This document shows, one piece after another, positions 28,142 to 36,671 of a DNA stretch of 64,000 nt (within the stretch, counting starts at the first letter, position 1; each line of letters opens with the position of its first letter). The notes below the pieces were generated by a model. That model was not told the DNA's origin and did not search any database. It saw only the letters and a program-made list of their open reading frames with translations. Both the position numbers and the translations under genes were made by a program. The DNA is from Sphingorhabdus sp. Alg231-15 (GTDB taxonomy: Bacteria > Pseudomonadota > Alphaproteobacteria > Sphingomonadales > Sphingomonadaceae), in assembly GCF_900149705.1 (NCBI RefSeq), contig NZ_LT703001.1, positions 2,722,001 to 2,786,000 of the forward strand, written 5' to 3'.

Positions 28142-30007
28142 CTAGGCGGCGGCATGGCCCGGTTGCACTGGCGCGGGCAGACCGGTTTCTTCCAGACAAT
28201 TGGCGCGCAGCGTATCGATATCCGGTCCGAAGTTAAACGGGCTGTCCGTTTCGGGAATCTGGCTCGCCATATCCGCGCGCAAACTTTCTGTAGCGCCTGT
28301 GTCAACTTTGCTGTCGTCCCCGATAACCACGCCATATTCGCGCGCGCCGTCAATGGTGACCAGGCCTTGACGGATTTCCAGGGCGACCAGCTCGGGATCG
28401 CGCTCCAGCGGGCTGCCCCATCCGCCGCCACCCCAGGTGATGAAGTGCAACTGATCACCCTCTGCTACCGTGACGTCTTCGATCTTGTTGCTGACGATTG
28501 ATCGAGTGCCGTCTGCTTTTTCAAGAATTTTGCGGGCACGCTTGCCGGGTTCACCACCGTTCACGCCCCAAGGTGGAACGAACCAGCGGTCATCATGGAT
28601 TGAGATCGTGCCGGCGGCAAGGAAACGATAGGTGAGATATATGCCATTGCCACCGCGATGTAGTCCCGCGCCGCCGCTATCCGGCGCGGTTTCATAGCGC
28701 TCGATACGCAGCGGGAAATAACGTTCCAGAAACTCGTTCGGTACATTGGTGAAGCCGGGCCATAGCGAATGGCCATCTGGTCCGTCGCCCAGCGGCCGCC
28801 CCGGTATGCCGCCAAAACCAATTTGAAAGAGCTGAAACCAGTCGCCCTTTTTATCATTGCCGGAATAGAAGAGGTGCGGGGAAGATGAGAAGCCTGCAGC
28901 GTTCAGGAATTCGGGCGTCTTCTGACCAAGCAGTCCGCCTAAAATATCAAAAATACGCCCCAGTGCGTGAGTACGGCCGGAAAGAGCTGCTGGAAATTTC
29001 GGTTTGAGTAGCGATCCTTCGGGAATTTTCACTTCGATCAGGTCATAGAATCCGTCATTGAACAGGATCTGTGGATCGAAAACCATGATCATGTAGATTC
29101 CAAAGAACATCTTGAACATATTTTCGTTCAGGAAGAAGTTGATGGAAGCGCCACTTTGTGGATCGGTTCCTTCGAAATCTAGGATGACCTTGTCGCCCTC
29201 ACGCCGCATGGTGCATTTTATCTTGTACGGACCAGCACCAATGCCATCGTCGCAGATATAGTCTTCAAAGCTGACCGGCTCTTCGCCAATTGCCTGACCG
29301 ATCAGTGTCTTCATCGCGCGATGATTACGTGCGAGCAGTTCCTGCGTTGCTGAAACATAGACATCATCGCCGAAACGTTCTGCCATTTCAATGACCCGAC
29401 GCGCAGCGACGCGGCAGGATGCAATCAGTGCGTTGAGATCGGCCTGACACCAATCCGGTTTTCTTGTCTGGTGCATAACGAGCTTCATCAAATCTTCGTT
29501 ATATTCACCCTTTTTCCAGATCTTTACGGGCGGGATGCGCACACCTTCCTCAAAGATGGATTTGGCATCAATGGGCATGGAGCCCACCACTTTGCCGCCA
29601 ATGTCAGACTGGTGCCCGAACATGGCAGTATAGGCGATCAAGCGACCATCCTTGAATATGGGCAGCAATATGAGCCAGTCATTATTGTGGCTGACGGCGC
29701 CTTCACAGCTATAAGGATCGGACAGGAAAATCATGTCCCCATCTTCGAGTGTGCCATCAAACTGTTCCAGAAAGCCGCCAATAAAACTACCAAACTGGCC
29801 GACGATCATCTTCCCAGTATGATCAGCAATCAGAGGGAAGGCATCGCCTTGTTCCCGGATGCCGGGAGACATGGCTGTCCGAACAAGTGTCGCATCCATC
29901 TCGATCCGCGCATTGCGCAGGGCGTTTTCAATAATATCCAGCGTGACTGGATCAATGTCGATTTTCTCGAACGGCGTTGCATTGGTTTCAATAATTGTTG
30001 CAGGCAT
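28142..30007 (-). CDS. Hydantoinase B / oxoprolinase family subunit (HyuB-like)
   Basis: 621 residues, full length for HyuB. Opening DPVTLDIIENALRNARIEMD, then SPGIREQGDAFPLIADHTGKM, and IFLSDPYSCEGAVSHNND are family hallmarks. With HyuA it forms an ATP-dependent complex that opens cyclic amides (N-methylhydantoin, 5-oxoproline) or, in the acetone/acetophenone carboxylase branch, carboxylates ketones. No gamma (AcxC/zinc) subunit is nearby, which favours amide hydrolysis. It follows hyuA-like by 1 nt. Confidence 0.85.
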   Translation of the reverse strand: MPATIIETNATPFEKIDIDPVTLDIIENALRNARIEMDATLVRTAMSPGIREQGDAFPLIADHTGKMIVGQFGSFIGGFLEQFDGTLEDGDMIFLSDPYSCEGAVSHNNDWLILLPIFKDGRLIAYTAMFGHQSDIGGKVVGSMPIDAKSIFEEGVRIPPVKIWKKGEYNEDLMKLVMHQTRKPDWCQADLNALIASCRVAARRVIEMAERFGDDVYVSATQELLARNHRAMKTLIGQAIGEEPVSFEDYICDDGIGAGPYKIKCTMRREGDKVILDFEGTDPQSGASINFFLNENMFKMFFGIYMIMVFDPQILFNDGFYDLIEVKIPEGSLLKPKFPAALSGRTHALGRIFDILGGLLGQKTPEFLNAAGFSSSPHLFYSGNDKKGDWFQLFQIGFGGIPGRPLGDGPDGHSLWPGFTNVPNEFLERYFPLRIERYETAPDSGGAGLHRGGNGIYLTYRFLAAGTISIHDDRWFVPPWGVNGGEPGKRARKILEKADGTRSIVSNKIEDVTVAEGDQLHFITWGGGGWGSPLERDPELVALEIRQGLVTIDGAREYGVVIGDDSKVDTGATESLRADMASQIPETDSPFNFGPDIDTLRANCLEETGLPAPVQPGHAAA

Positions 30008-30008
30008 T

Positions 30009-32066
30009 TTACTGTCCCTCCGCCAGATTGATGAGGATATTGCCGACCGCGTCCACTTCGCCGATGCAGCCTGTTTCGATCAGGGTGGTGGAGTCCATCT
30101 CCACCACGATGGCGGGGCCTGTGATGACATCACCTTGTTTGAGTTTGGCGCGATCATAAATCGCACCATTCTGTTCTGCACCATCCATCCACAATTTGTG
30201 GTCCCGGATTTTTGCGTCTGATGGATCGCCATTGCCCTTGGGTAGCTCTGCAGCGGGCAGATTGAGTGACTGGCCCATGGCGACAGCACGCAGGTTCACA
30301 ATCTCATGCGGTGTGTCCATGTTGAAGGTAAACAATCGATGATGCTCTTCATCGAAGCGAGCCAATATGCCTTCGATGCCGTCCTGTTCGAGTACTTCCG
30401 GCGTGATCGTGAGAGGCACTTCAAAAGCCTGCCCAGCATAACGGACATCGACTTCAAATTCGCTGGCAATATCCTCTTCTGCGACACCGTCTGACAGCAA
30501 TTCTGCACGAGTCTGGTCAGCCATGTCTTTCAAAATACCGATCAATTCTGACGCATCGGTATTGGTGGCTAGCTTTGAGAAGGACCGCGCCGTCTCCGTG
30601 CGCATCCGAGTTGTTGCATCACCTAAGGCGCAAAGCACGCCGGGCGAAACTGGCGATACCGCTGGCCAGCTGCCCATAAGTCTGGCGACCGCGTTGACAT
30701 GCAGTGGCCCGGCTCCTCCAAAGCCCATGAGGGCAAAGTGCCGCGGGTCATAGCCTTGCTGAACGGAGATCATCCGCAGTGCCCCGAACATATTTTCGTT
30801 CACAATATCGATGATGCCGCGCGCCGCCGCCATCAGGTCAATGCCCAGCGCATCTGCGATTTTCTGGACCGACTTTTTCGCGCCTTCGCGATCGAGCTGG
30901 AAAGAGCCACCGAGCAGGTTCTCCGGCAGATAGCCTAGCACGACATTAGCATCGGTAACCGTCGGCTCCTCGCCGCCCTTGCCATAGGCTACCGGGCCCG
31001 GCACTGCGCCCGCCGATTGCGGACCAACGCGCAAGGCTCCGGTCAGTTCCGGCACATAGGCAATCGAACCACCGCCAGCGCCTACTGTTTTCACGTCCAG
31101 CGAAGAAGCACGCACGGAAAGATGACCGACCTCAGTCGTTCGAACCCGCCGCGGTTCAAGATTTTCAATCAACGCCACGTCGGTCGAGGTCCCGCCAACG
31201 TCGAGCGTCAGGATATTTTTCAGTCCTGCATTTTTCGCTACCCAGACAGCTCCGGTGACGCCGCCTGCAGGACCGGACATCAGGATGTTGACCGGATGCT
31301 CTTCCGCTTTTTGCGATGACATCAAACCGCCATCAGAGCGCAGCAGCGAGAAGCGCCCCGCCATGCCGGCATCAGCCAGCTTGGCGCGCAGATTGGAGAC
31401 ATAGTGGCCGACCACTGGCCGCACGGCTGCGTTGGCGACCGTTGTCAGCGTCCGCTCATATTCCTGCATTTCGGGAAGCACTTCGTGGCTCAATGAATAG
31501 GGCACGTCTGGCATTTCCGCCGCAATCATCTCGCCGATCCGGCTTTCATGCGCGCCATTGGTATAGGCGTTCATCAACGAGACCGTGACCGCTTCCACCC
31601 CTTGTTTTTTGAGATATTCGATAGCCGTCGTAACGCTGGCTTCATCCAAAGGCCGCACCTCATTGCCATCGGCATCCATACGTTCCTTCACGGTCACCGT
31701 ATCTTCCAGCGCCGCCAGAGGCTGTGGCTTGGGCCAGATAATCCAAGCAGCAAGCCCGCCAGGTACAAAGCTCCGCGCAATCTGCATGATATCGCGATAG
31801 CCCTCGGTCGTGATCAGACCGACTTTTGCGCCTTTGCCTTCCAGCACGGCATTGGTGGCGACGGTGGTGCCGTGCAGGAAATATTCTATCTCACTGGCCT
31901 TAACATTGGCATCATCGCAAATGGCGTTCACGCCATTTAATATGCCTTCTGAACTGTCATGGGGTGTGGACGGCGTTTTGGTTCGCCAGAATTGTCCGGT
32001 TTCATCATTGAACAGCAATAGATCGGTAAAGGTTCCCCCGACATCAACGCCTAGTCGATACCCCAT
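30009..32066 (-). CDS. Hydantoinase A / oxoprolinase family ATPase subunit (HyuA-like)
   Basis: 685 residues. The nucleotide-binding start YRLGVDVGGTFTDLLLF and the second phosphate motif LDVGGTSTDVALIE are intact, as is FLHGTTVATNAVLEG. This subunit hydrolyses ATP to activate the cyclic amide substrate for the HyuB partner. It is encoded 30 nt after the HMG-CoA-lyase-like gene in the same leftward operon. The exact substrate is open; a hydantoin, lactam or imide is the likeliest class. Confidence 0.87.
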   Translation of the reverse strand: MGYRLGVDVGGTFTDLLLFNDETGQFWRTKTPSTPHDSSEGILNGVNAICDDANVKASEIEYFLHGTTVATNAVLEGKGAKVGLITTEGYRDIMQIARSFVPGGLAAWIIWPKPQPLAALEDTVTVKERMDADGNEVRPLDEASVTTAIEYLKKQGVEAVTVSLMNAYTNGAHESRIGEMIAAEMPDVPYSLSHEVLPEMQEYERTLTTVANAAVRPVVGHYVSNLRAKLADAGMAGRFSLLRSDGGLMSSQKAEEHPVNILMSGPAGGVTGAVWVAKNAGLKNILTLDVGGTSTDVALIENLEPRRVRTTEVGHLSVRASSLDVKTVGAGGGSIAYVPELTGALRVGPQSAGAVPGPVAYGKGGEEPTVTDANVVLGYLPENLLGGSFQLDREGAKKSVQKIADALGIDLMAAARGIIDIVNENMFGALRMISVQQGYDPRHFALMGFGGAGPLHVNAVARLMGSWPAVSPVSPGVLCALGDATTRMRTETARSFSKLATNTDASELIGILKDMADQTRAELLSDGVAEEDIASEFEVDVRYAGQAFEVPLTITPEVLEQDGIEGILARFDEEHHRLFTFNMDTPHEIVNLRAVAMGQSLNLPAAELPKGNGDPSDAKIRDHKLWMDGAEQNGAIYDRAKLKQGDVITGPAIVVEMDSTTLIETGCIGEVDAVGNILINLAEGQ

Positions 32067-32096
32067 ATATCAGTCTCTCTCTTATAATTTATGCAT

Positions 32097-33017
32097 TCAG
32101 GCTTCGGCCCTTGCGACAAGCGATGGCAAAGGGCGTTTCATTATTGTCTCGAACCATTGGTTGGTAGAGATGGCTTTTGCCAGATCGACACCATGATTGA
32201 TTGCCGAACGGTCAAGCAGGTTGATTAGATCCTCGGTTGCGATATTGCCGGTCGCATTGGGAGCGAACGGGCAGCCACCAAGACCTCCAAGGCTTGCATC
32301 CAGTGTGGATACGCCCGACCGGACCGCAGCCCAGGCATTGGCAATACCGGTATTGCGTGTGTCATGGAAATGTGCGCGCATCGTGATGTGATCGGGCAAT
32401 ATCTCTTTGAGACGGCCAAATAATTCTTCGACCTGACCCGGAACACCAACACCAATAGTGTCAGCAAGTGCGATTTCGAGCGGTTCTTCTTCTGCCATTT
32501 CACTGGCAATGTTGAGGACGGTTTCGGGCGGGACATGGCCCTCAAAGGGGCAGCCAAAGGCGGCAGAGATGGTGACCTGCGCTTTCAAGCCCTCTCCCTT
32601 GGCGAAGCGGATCATCTCGCGATTCTCCCTTATACCTTCTTCGATGGTCTGGCCCTGATTCTTCTCGCCGAAAGTATCGCTGGCGACGATCACACAACCA
32701 GCTTCGTCAATACCGCGATTGCCTCCCTCTTTCGTCGCAAGTCCCCGCAAGACACCGCGTTTGTTGAGGCACAGCCCAATATAGGACATGTCTTCGCGGT
32801 CAGGCAGTCCGGCGATAACAGCTTCTGCATCTGCCATTTGTGGAACGCGCTTGGGATGGACGAAACTTGCTACCTCCATGCGACGGATACCCGCATCGAT
32901 CATGTGATTGATCAGACCCAGCTTGTCGGCCGTGGATATGATATCCGGCTCGTTCTGGAGCCCGTCACGCGGACCGACTTCGACGATATCGACAGATATG
33001 GGGTTTTCATGTGCCAT
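32097..33017 (-). CDS. HMG-CoA-lyase-like enzyme (first copy)
   Basis: 306 residues of the DRE-TIM metallolyase family: VEVGPRDGLQ near the start carries the metal-binding Asp, MRAHFHDTRNTG the metal-binding His pair, and LGGCPFAPNATGN the signature Cys loop. It should cleave a 3-hydroxyacyl-CoA of HMG-CoA or citramalyl-CoA type to acetyl-CoA plus a keto acid. I choose the ATG at 33017; a frame extension to 33065 runs through the operator. No ribosome-binding site precedes 33017, so the mRNA may be leaderless. First gene of the HyuAB operon. Confidence 0.85.
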   Translation of the reverse strand: MAHENPISVDIVEVGPRDGLQNEPDIISTADKLGLINHMIDAGIRRMEVASFVHPKRVPQMADAEAVIAGLPDREDMSYIGLCLNKRGVLRGLATKEGGNRGIDEAGCVIVASDTFGEKNQGQTIEEGIRENREMIRFAKGEGLKAQVTISAAFGCPFEGHVPPETVLNIASEMAEEEPLEIALADTIGVGVPGQVEELFGRLKEILPDHITMRAHFHDTRNTGIANAWAAVRSGVSTLDASLGGLGGCPFAPNATGNIATEDLINLLDRSAINHGVDLAKAISTNQWFETIMKRPLPSLVARAEA

Positions 33018-33021
33018 AGAA

Positions 33022-33033
33022 ATTGTATACAAT
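33022..33033. promoter_or_regulatory. Palindromic operator ATTGTATACAAT, probable GntR/FCD site
   Basis: A perfect 12-bp palindrome lying 4 bp before the lyase start and 47 bp before the divergent CoA-transferase start. Its core TTGTATACAA recurs at 34991-35000 next to the GntR gene, and FadR-subfamily operators have the TnGT..ACnA form. A degenerate neighbour (GCTTTGTATAGCAAAAGC, 33043-33060) may be an auxiliary site. Confidence 0.7.
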
Positions 33034-33080
33034 CCATGTTGTGCTTTGTATAGCAAAAGCATCATGCAGGAGGTTTTTTA

Positions 33081-34262
33081 ATGGCGCAAGGGGCACTTAC
33101 CGGACTCCGGTTGATCGAAATGGGGCAACTTATTGCCGGTCCCTTTTGTGGTCAGCTGATGGGTGACCATGGCGCAGAGGTCATAAAGATTGAACCGCCT
33201 AAGGTCGGCGATGCGATGCGCAGTTGGGGGCAGGGAATTCCGCTTTGGTTCTCCGTCGTCGGGCGCAATAAAAAGTCCATCACTCTAAATTTGCGTGAGA
33301 AAGAAGGGCAAGAGATTGTCAAAAAGCTGGTCGAAAAAAGCGATTTTTTGCTCGAAAATTTCCGCCCCGGTACAATGGAAAAATGGGGCCTTGGTTATGA
33401 TGCGCTAAGCGCAATTAATCAGGCGCTGATCATGATTCGCGTTTCCGGCTATGGCCAGACCGGGCCCTATGCCTCGCGCGCAGGCTATGGCTCTATTGGC
33501 GAAGCCATGGGCGGCATGCGCTATATTGCGGGTGAACCAGATCGTCCGCCAAGCCGTGCAGGCCTGTCTATTGGCGACTCGTTAGCGGCGACCTATGCCT
33601 GTCTTGGCGCGATGATGGCGCTGCATCACCGGCACGTGACTGGCAAGGGGCAAGTGGTCGATTCTGCCATCTATGAAGCTGTGCTCGCCAATATGGAGTC
33701 CACCGTTGCGGAATATACTGTTGCCGGCCATATCCGCGAGCGCACTGGCTCGATTCTTCCGAAAATTGCGCCGTCTAATGTTTATGAGACCAGAGATGGC
33801 AGCGTCCTGATCGGCGGAAACCAGGACAGTGTCTGGAAGCGTATGTCGGCGATGATGGGGCAACCAGAGCTTGGTGATGATCCACGCTATGCGACACATG
33901 TCGCCCGCGGTGAGCATCAGACCGAGCTTGACGTGATCGTCAACAACTGGACCAAAACGCTTTCCAGTCAGGAAGTGCTTGATTTATGTGAAAAAAATGG
34001 AGTTCCTGCGGGTAATATATATCGCGCGCCCGAAATGCTGGCCGACCCGCATTTCGAAGCGCGCGACGCCTTGGTCGCGATGGATCATCCGCAGCATGAA
34101 AACTTCGTGATGCAGAATGTTGCTCCAAAATTGTCTGACACGCCAGGAAAGATCGAGACCATTGGTCCTGAACTGGGGGCTCATAATGAAGCGATTTATG
34201 GCGAGCTACTCGGCATGGACAGCACCAAGCTGGCGGATCTGCAAGATCGCGGTATCATCTGA
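33081..34262 (+). CDS. Family III CoA transferase (CaiB/BaiF), first copy
   Basis: 393 residues, normal for the family. It starts LIEMGQLIAGPFCGQLMGD, has EVIKIEPP, the GRNKKSITLNL segment and the probable catalytic Asp in AGLSIGDS near 170. It transfers CoA between carboxylates, here probably activating a diacid or hydroxyacid for the divergently encoded lyase. AGGAGG sits 7 nt before the ATG. It shares the operator region with the lyase-HyuAB operon and converges with the GntR gene, 1 bp apart. Confidence 0.88.
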   Translation: MAQGALTGLRLIEMGQLIAGPFCGQLMGDHGAEVIKIEPPKVGDAMRSWGQGIPLWFSVVGRNKKSITLNLREKEGQEIVKKLVEKSDFLLENFRPGTMEKWGLGYDALSAINQALIMIRVSGYGQTGPYASRAGYGSIGEAMGGMRYIAGEPDRPPSRAGLSIGDSLAATYACLGAMMALHHRHVTGKGQVVDSAIYEAVLANMESTVAEYTVAGHIRERTGSILPKIAPSNVYETRDGSVLIGGNQDSVWKRMSAMMGQPELGDDPRYATHVARGEHQTELDVIVNNWTKTLSSQEVLDLCEKNGVPAGNIYRAPEMLADPHFEARDALVAMDHPQHENFVMQNVAPKLSDTPGKIETIGPELGAHNEAIYGELLGMDSTKLADLQDRGII

Positions 34263-34263
34263 T

Positions 34264-34926
34264 TTACTGGGGTTTCGAGACGGCTGTCATGCTGAACGAA
34301 TGAAATGCCCGTCGGATATGGCTCGTCATCACTGATTTGGCCCAATCTTCATCTTTGGCGGTAAAAGCGGCGATCAGTTCGTCATGGTCAACAGCAGACT
34401 GGTTGAGCTGAGTCTTTGTATATTGATGTGCCGTTTGCCGCACAACAGGCTGCTCGACCAATGCGGGCATCAGCTTGCTTAAGCGTGGCGATTGCGCGCA
34501 TTCCAAAATCAGATCATGAAAGCGACGGTTGGCTTCCAGAAAGGATGTTATATCAGGTGGAGACTGATTGACGGCATCCTTCAGCTCGGTGTTGATGTTG
34601 TGCAACAGTTCTAGCGTGTCGTCGTCAATCCGGCGCGCCGCTCGGGCAGCAGCATGGGCTTCCAACATGGCACGCAGAGTAAACATCTCATCGACTTCAC
34701 CTTCGGACCAGTCAGCCACAAACAGTCTCTTGGAAGCGCTGCGGACAACCAGCATTTCGTTTTCCAACCGCCGGACGGCATCACGCACCGGGGTCCGCGA
34801 TACACCTGATATTTCCGACAGTTTCTCCTCGGTCAATTGCATGCCTGGGATAGCCTGGCCTTGCAGGATGAAAGTACGGATCTTTTGATAAGCAGTTTCG
34901 GAAGCGGGCATCATTGGATCGATCAT
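34264..34926 (-). CDS. GntR-family transcriptional regulator, FCD (FadR) subfamily
   Basis: 220 residues: an N-terminal winged helix (about 10-75; MQLTEEKLSEISGVSRTPVRDAVRRLE is the recognition region) and a C-terminal FCD effector domain with FHDLILECAQSPRL and DHDELIAAF, whose His and Asp residues commonly bind a metal and a carboxylate effector. It is the only transcription factor gene I find in the window. TTGTATACAA palindromes lie at both divergent promoters around it, so it probably controls the HyuAB/lyase, CoA-transferase and racemase-like operons and its own gene. Confidence 0.9.
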   Translation of the reverse strand: MIDPMMPASETAYQKIRTFILQGQAIPGMQLTEEKLSEISGVSRTPVRDAVRRLENEMLVVRSASKRLFVADWSEGEVDEMFTLRAMLEAHAAARAARRIDDDTLELLHNINTELKDAVNQSPPDITSFLEANRRFHDLILECAQSPRLSKLMPALVEQPVVRQTAHQYTKTQLNQSAVDHDELIAAFTAKDEDWAKSVMTSHIRRAFHSFSMTAVSKPQ

Positions 34927-34990
34927 ATTTGTTGGAGGGTTGGACTAGTCTTAGTTGCAGTACGAACAGTTTCTGCTTGACGGAGCGATT

Positions 34991-35000
34991 TTGTATACAA
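34991..35000. promoter_or_regulatory. Palindromic operator TTGTATACAA, probable GntR/FCD site
   Basis: A perfect 10-bp palindrome in the 104-bp gap between the divergent gntR (start 34926) and racemase-like (start 35031) genes. The core is identical to the site at 33022-33033. A TTGACG at 34977-34982 could be a -35 box, but spacing to any -10 is not ideal. Expected to give autoregulation and control of the rightward operon. Confidence 0.68.
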
Positions 35001-35030
35001 TAGAAGTGCAATAGGGAGATTTGTCAACCT

Positions 35031-35783
35031 ATGCCTGATCCAAAACGCATCAAAGTCATCGTTCCGATCCCGATGGATGAAGCCGGTGTCTCTGCCCGTG
35101 CCGAACAATTGCCTGCCGATTTTGTTCGTGGCGGTTTCGCGCCTGAATTCGTGGCCGTCCCATGGGGCGCCGCTCTGGGCGACAGCTATCATGATACGAT
35201 GTTAATGGATTGGACCGTTTTTCAGGCCGGTATCAAGGCGGAAGAGGAAGGCTATGCTGGTGTTCTGATTGATACCGTCAGCGACAGTGGAATGCGGGCC
35301 TTGCGTTCCCGGCTTTCAATTCCTGTCGTCGGTCCTGGTGAAGCGGCATTTGCCGCCGCGATGATGCTGGGCAAGAAATTCACAGTGCTAACGATGTGGC
35401 CAGAATGGTTCCCGCTCTATGAGAAAACCCTGACCGAATATGGTTGGTGGGAACGGGTTGCGTCACTGCGGTCGATTGAAACACGCCCTGACGTTACCGA
35501 GTTGCTTGCCGGTAAGGAAGAAGTGATCTTCGACAAGTTGAAAGCCGAGGCTACGGCGGCAATGGAAGAAGACGGCGCGGATGTCATCGTGCTGGGCTCC
35601 ACTACAATGCATCAGTCGGCAAAATATCTTGATGACAACCTGCCTATACCGGTGCTGAATCCGGGACAGGTTGCCTATAAATTTCTCGAGACGCTGATCG
35701 AGCTCGGCCTGACTCACAGCAAGAAGGCATTTCCGGCACCTGAAGTGCCCAAAGATGATGATATCAGAAAAGGATGGTATTAA
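35031..35783 (+). CDS. Asp/Glu/hydantoin racemase superfamily protein lacking both catalytic cysteines
   Basis: 250 residues of the Asp/Glu racemase fold that also includes hydantoin racemase, maleate isomerase and arylmalonate decarboxylase. The first catalytic Cys position reads Thr82 (LIDTVSDSG) and the second reads Ser190 (VIVLGSTTMH). The whole protein contains no Cys. Racemisation by the two-Cys mechanism is therefore unlikely; the true reaction is open. It starts the rightward operon with two SnoaL-like genes (1-nt overlaps) and a TonB receptor. Its last base is the first base of the next start. Confidence 0.8.
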   Translation: MPDPKRIKVIVPIPMDEAGVSARAEQLPADFVRGGFAPEFVAVPWGAALGDSYHDTMLMDWTVFQAGIKAEEEGYAGVLIDTVSDSGMRALRSRLSIPVVGPGEAAFAAAMMLGKKFTVLTMWPEWFPLYEKTLTEYGWWERVASLRSIETRPDVTELLAGKEEVIFDKLKAEATAAMEEDGADVIVLGSTTMHQSAKYLDDNLPIPVLNPGQVAYKFLETLIELGLTHSKKAFPAPEVPKDDDIRKGWY

Positions 35784-36214
35784 TGGCTGACTGGACTCCA
35801 GGCATGGCAGGGCAGGTTCCGCTGCCTTATCCCTTTTACATCGATATTGTAACAAAGCGCTATTTCGACGGTGTCGATAACAAGAACATGACGCAGGTGC
35901 TGAACTGTTTCGCGCCGGACGCGATCTTGCATGAAGCGACTTCCAACACAATCCACGAAGGTCGCGATGCGATCCGCGCGATGTTCGAAAAGCTGTTCGC
36001 GGATTTTGAGTCAATCTGGCATGGGAATTTCGTCCATACAGCTGACCCCGATACCAATGCAGTCTGTTCGCAGTTCACAGTATTGATCACCCCCAATGGT
36101 GGTGAGCAATTGCGTTACGAAAATTGCAACCGTTTCTATTGCAAGGACCGGCTGTTCCAGCATGTCTTTGTCTATATGAGCGGTGACAACCTGCTCAAAG
36201 AGGGAGACGCCTGA
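35783..36214 (+). CDS. SnoaL/NTF2-like protein
   Basis: 143 residues with an NTF2-like cone fold: KRYFDGVDNKNMTQVLNCFAPDAILHEATS is the typical first helix and strand. Such proteins act as small isomerases, cyclases or hydratases. The start shares one base with the previous stop (TAATG). The next gene is a paralogue, suggesting a heteromer. Specific activity unknown. Confidence 0.78.
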   Translation: MADWTPGMAGQVPLPYPFYIDIVTKRYFDGVDNKNMTQVLNCFAPDAILHEATSNTIHEGRDAIRAMFEKLFADFESIWHGNFVHTADPDTNAVCSQFTVLITPNGGEQLRYENCNRFYCKDRLFQHVFVYMSGDNLLKEGDA

Positions 36215-36612
36215 TGCAGTATGAACCCGGCTTGTCTCGCGCAGCATTGATTGAATTTGCGACAAAAACCTATTTCGGCAATGTTGATGCAAAAAACATG
36301 GACGCTGCGTTGGCATGTTTTCATGACGAAGCTTTGTTCTGCGTCCAGACCAGCTTCACTCGCCACTCGGGCAAGGCTGAAATCAAGCGTATGTTCGAGG
36401 ATTTTTTTGGAGCCTATGAAACGATCGTCCACCGCGATTTCAATTGCACGGTTGATGAAGCCAACGGCCGGATTGCAGCCAGCTTTGTCGCTGAGCTGAC
36501 CGATGCGGACGGCAATGTAACATTGCTCAACAACACCAATTTCTGGCGTATGCGCGATGGCAAATTTCAAGAAGTCTATGTCTACATGAGCGGAGAGAAC
36601 GTCCTCGTATAA
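36214..36612 (+). CDS. SnoaL/NTF2-like protein, second copy
   Basis: 132 residues, related to the upstream protein: KTYFGNVDAKNMDAALACFHDEALF corresponds to its opening helix, and both end with VYMSG(D/E)N(L/V)L. The start overlaps the previous stop by 1 nt (TGATG), so the two are made in equal amounts and may form a mixed dimer. Role unknown. Confidence 0.77.
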   Translation: MQYEPGLSRAALIEFATKTYFGNVDAKNMDAALACFHDEALFCVQTSFTRHSGKAEIKRMFEDFFGAYETIVHRDFNCTVDEANGRIAASFVAELTDADGNVTLLNNTNFWRMRDGKFQEVYVYMSGENVLV

Positions 36613-36671
36613 AATCAATGTGACGGGCCACAAGGTCTGCACATCATTCCATTCAGGGAAGGAAAAACAAC

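Noticed and set aside
28142-32066. Acetone or acetophenone carboxylase
   Set aside because: HyuAB relatives include these carboxylases, but no small zinc-type third subunit or extra carboxylase subunits are present, and amide-related genes surround the pair.
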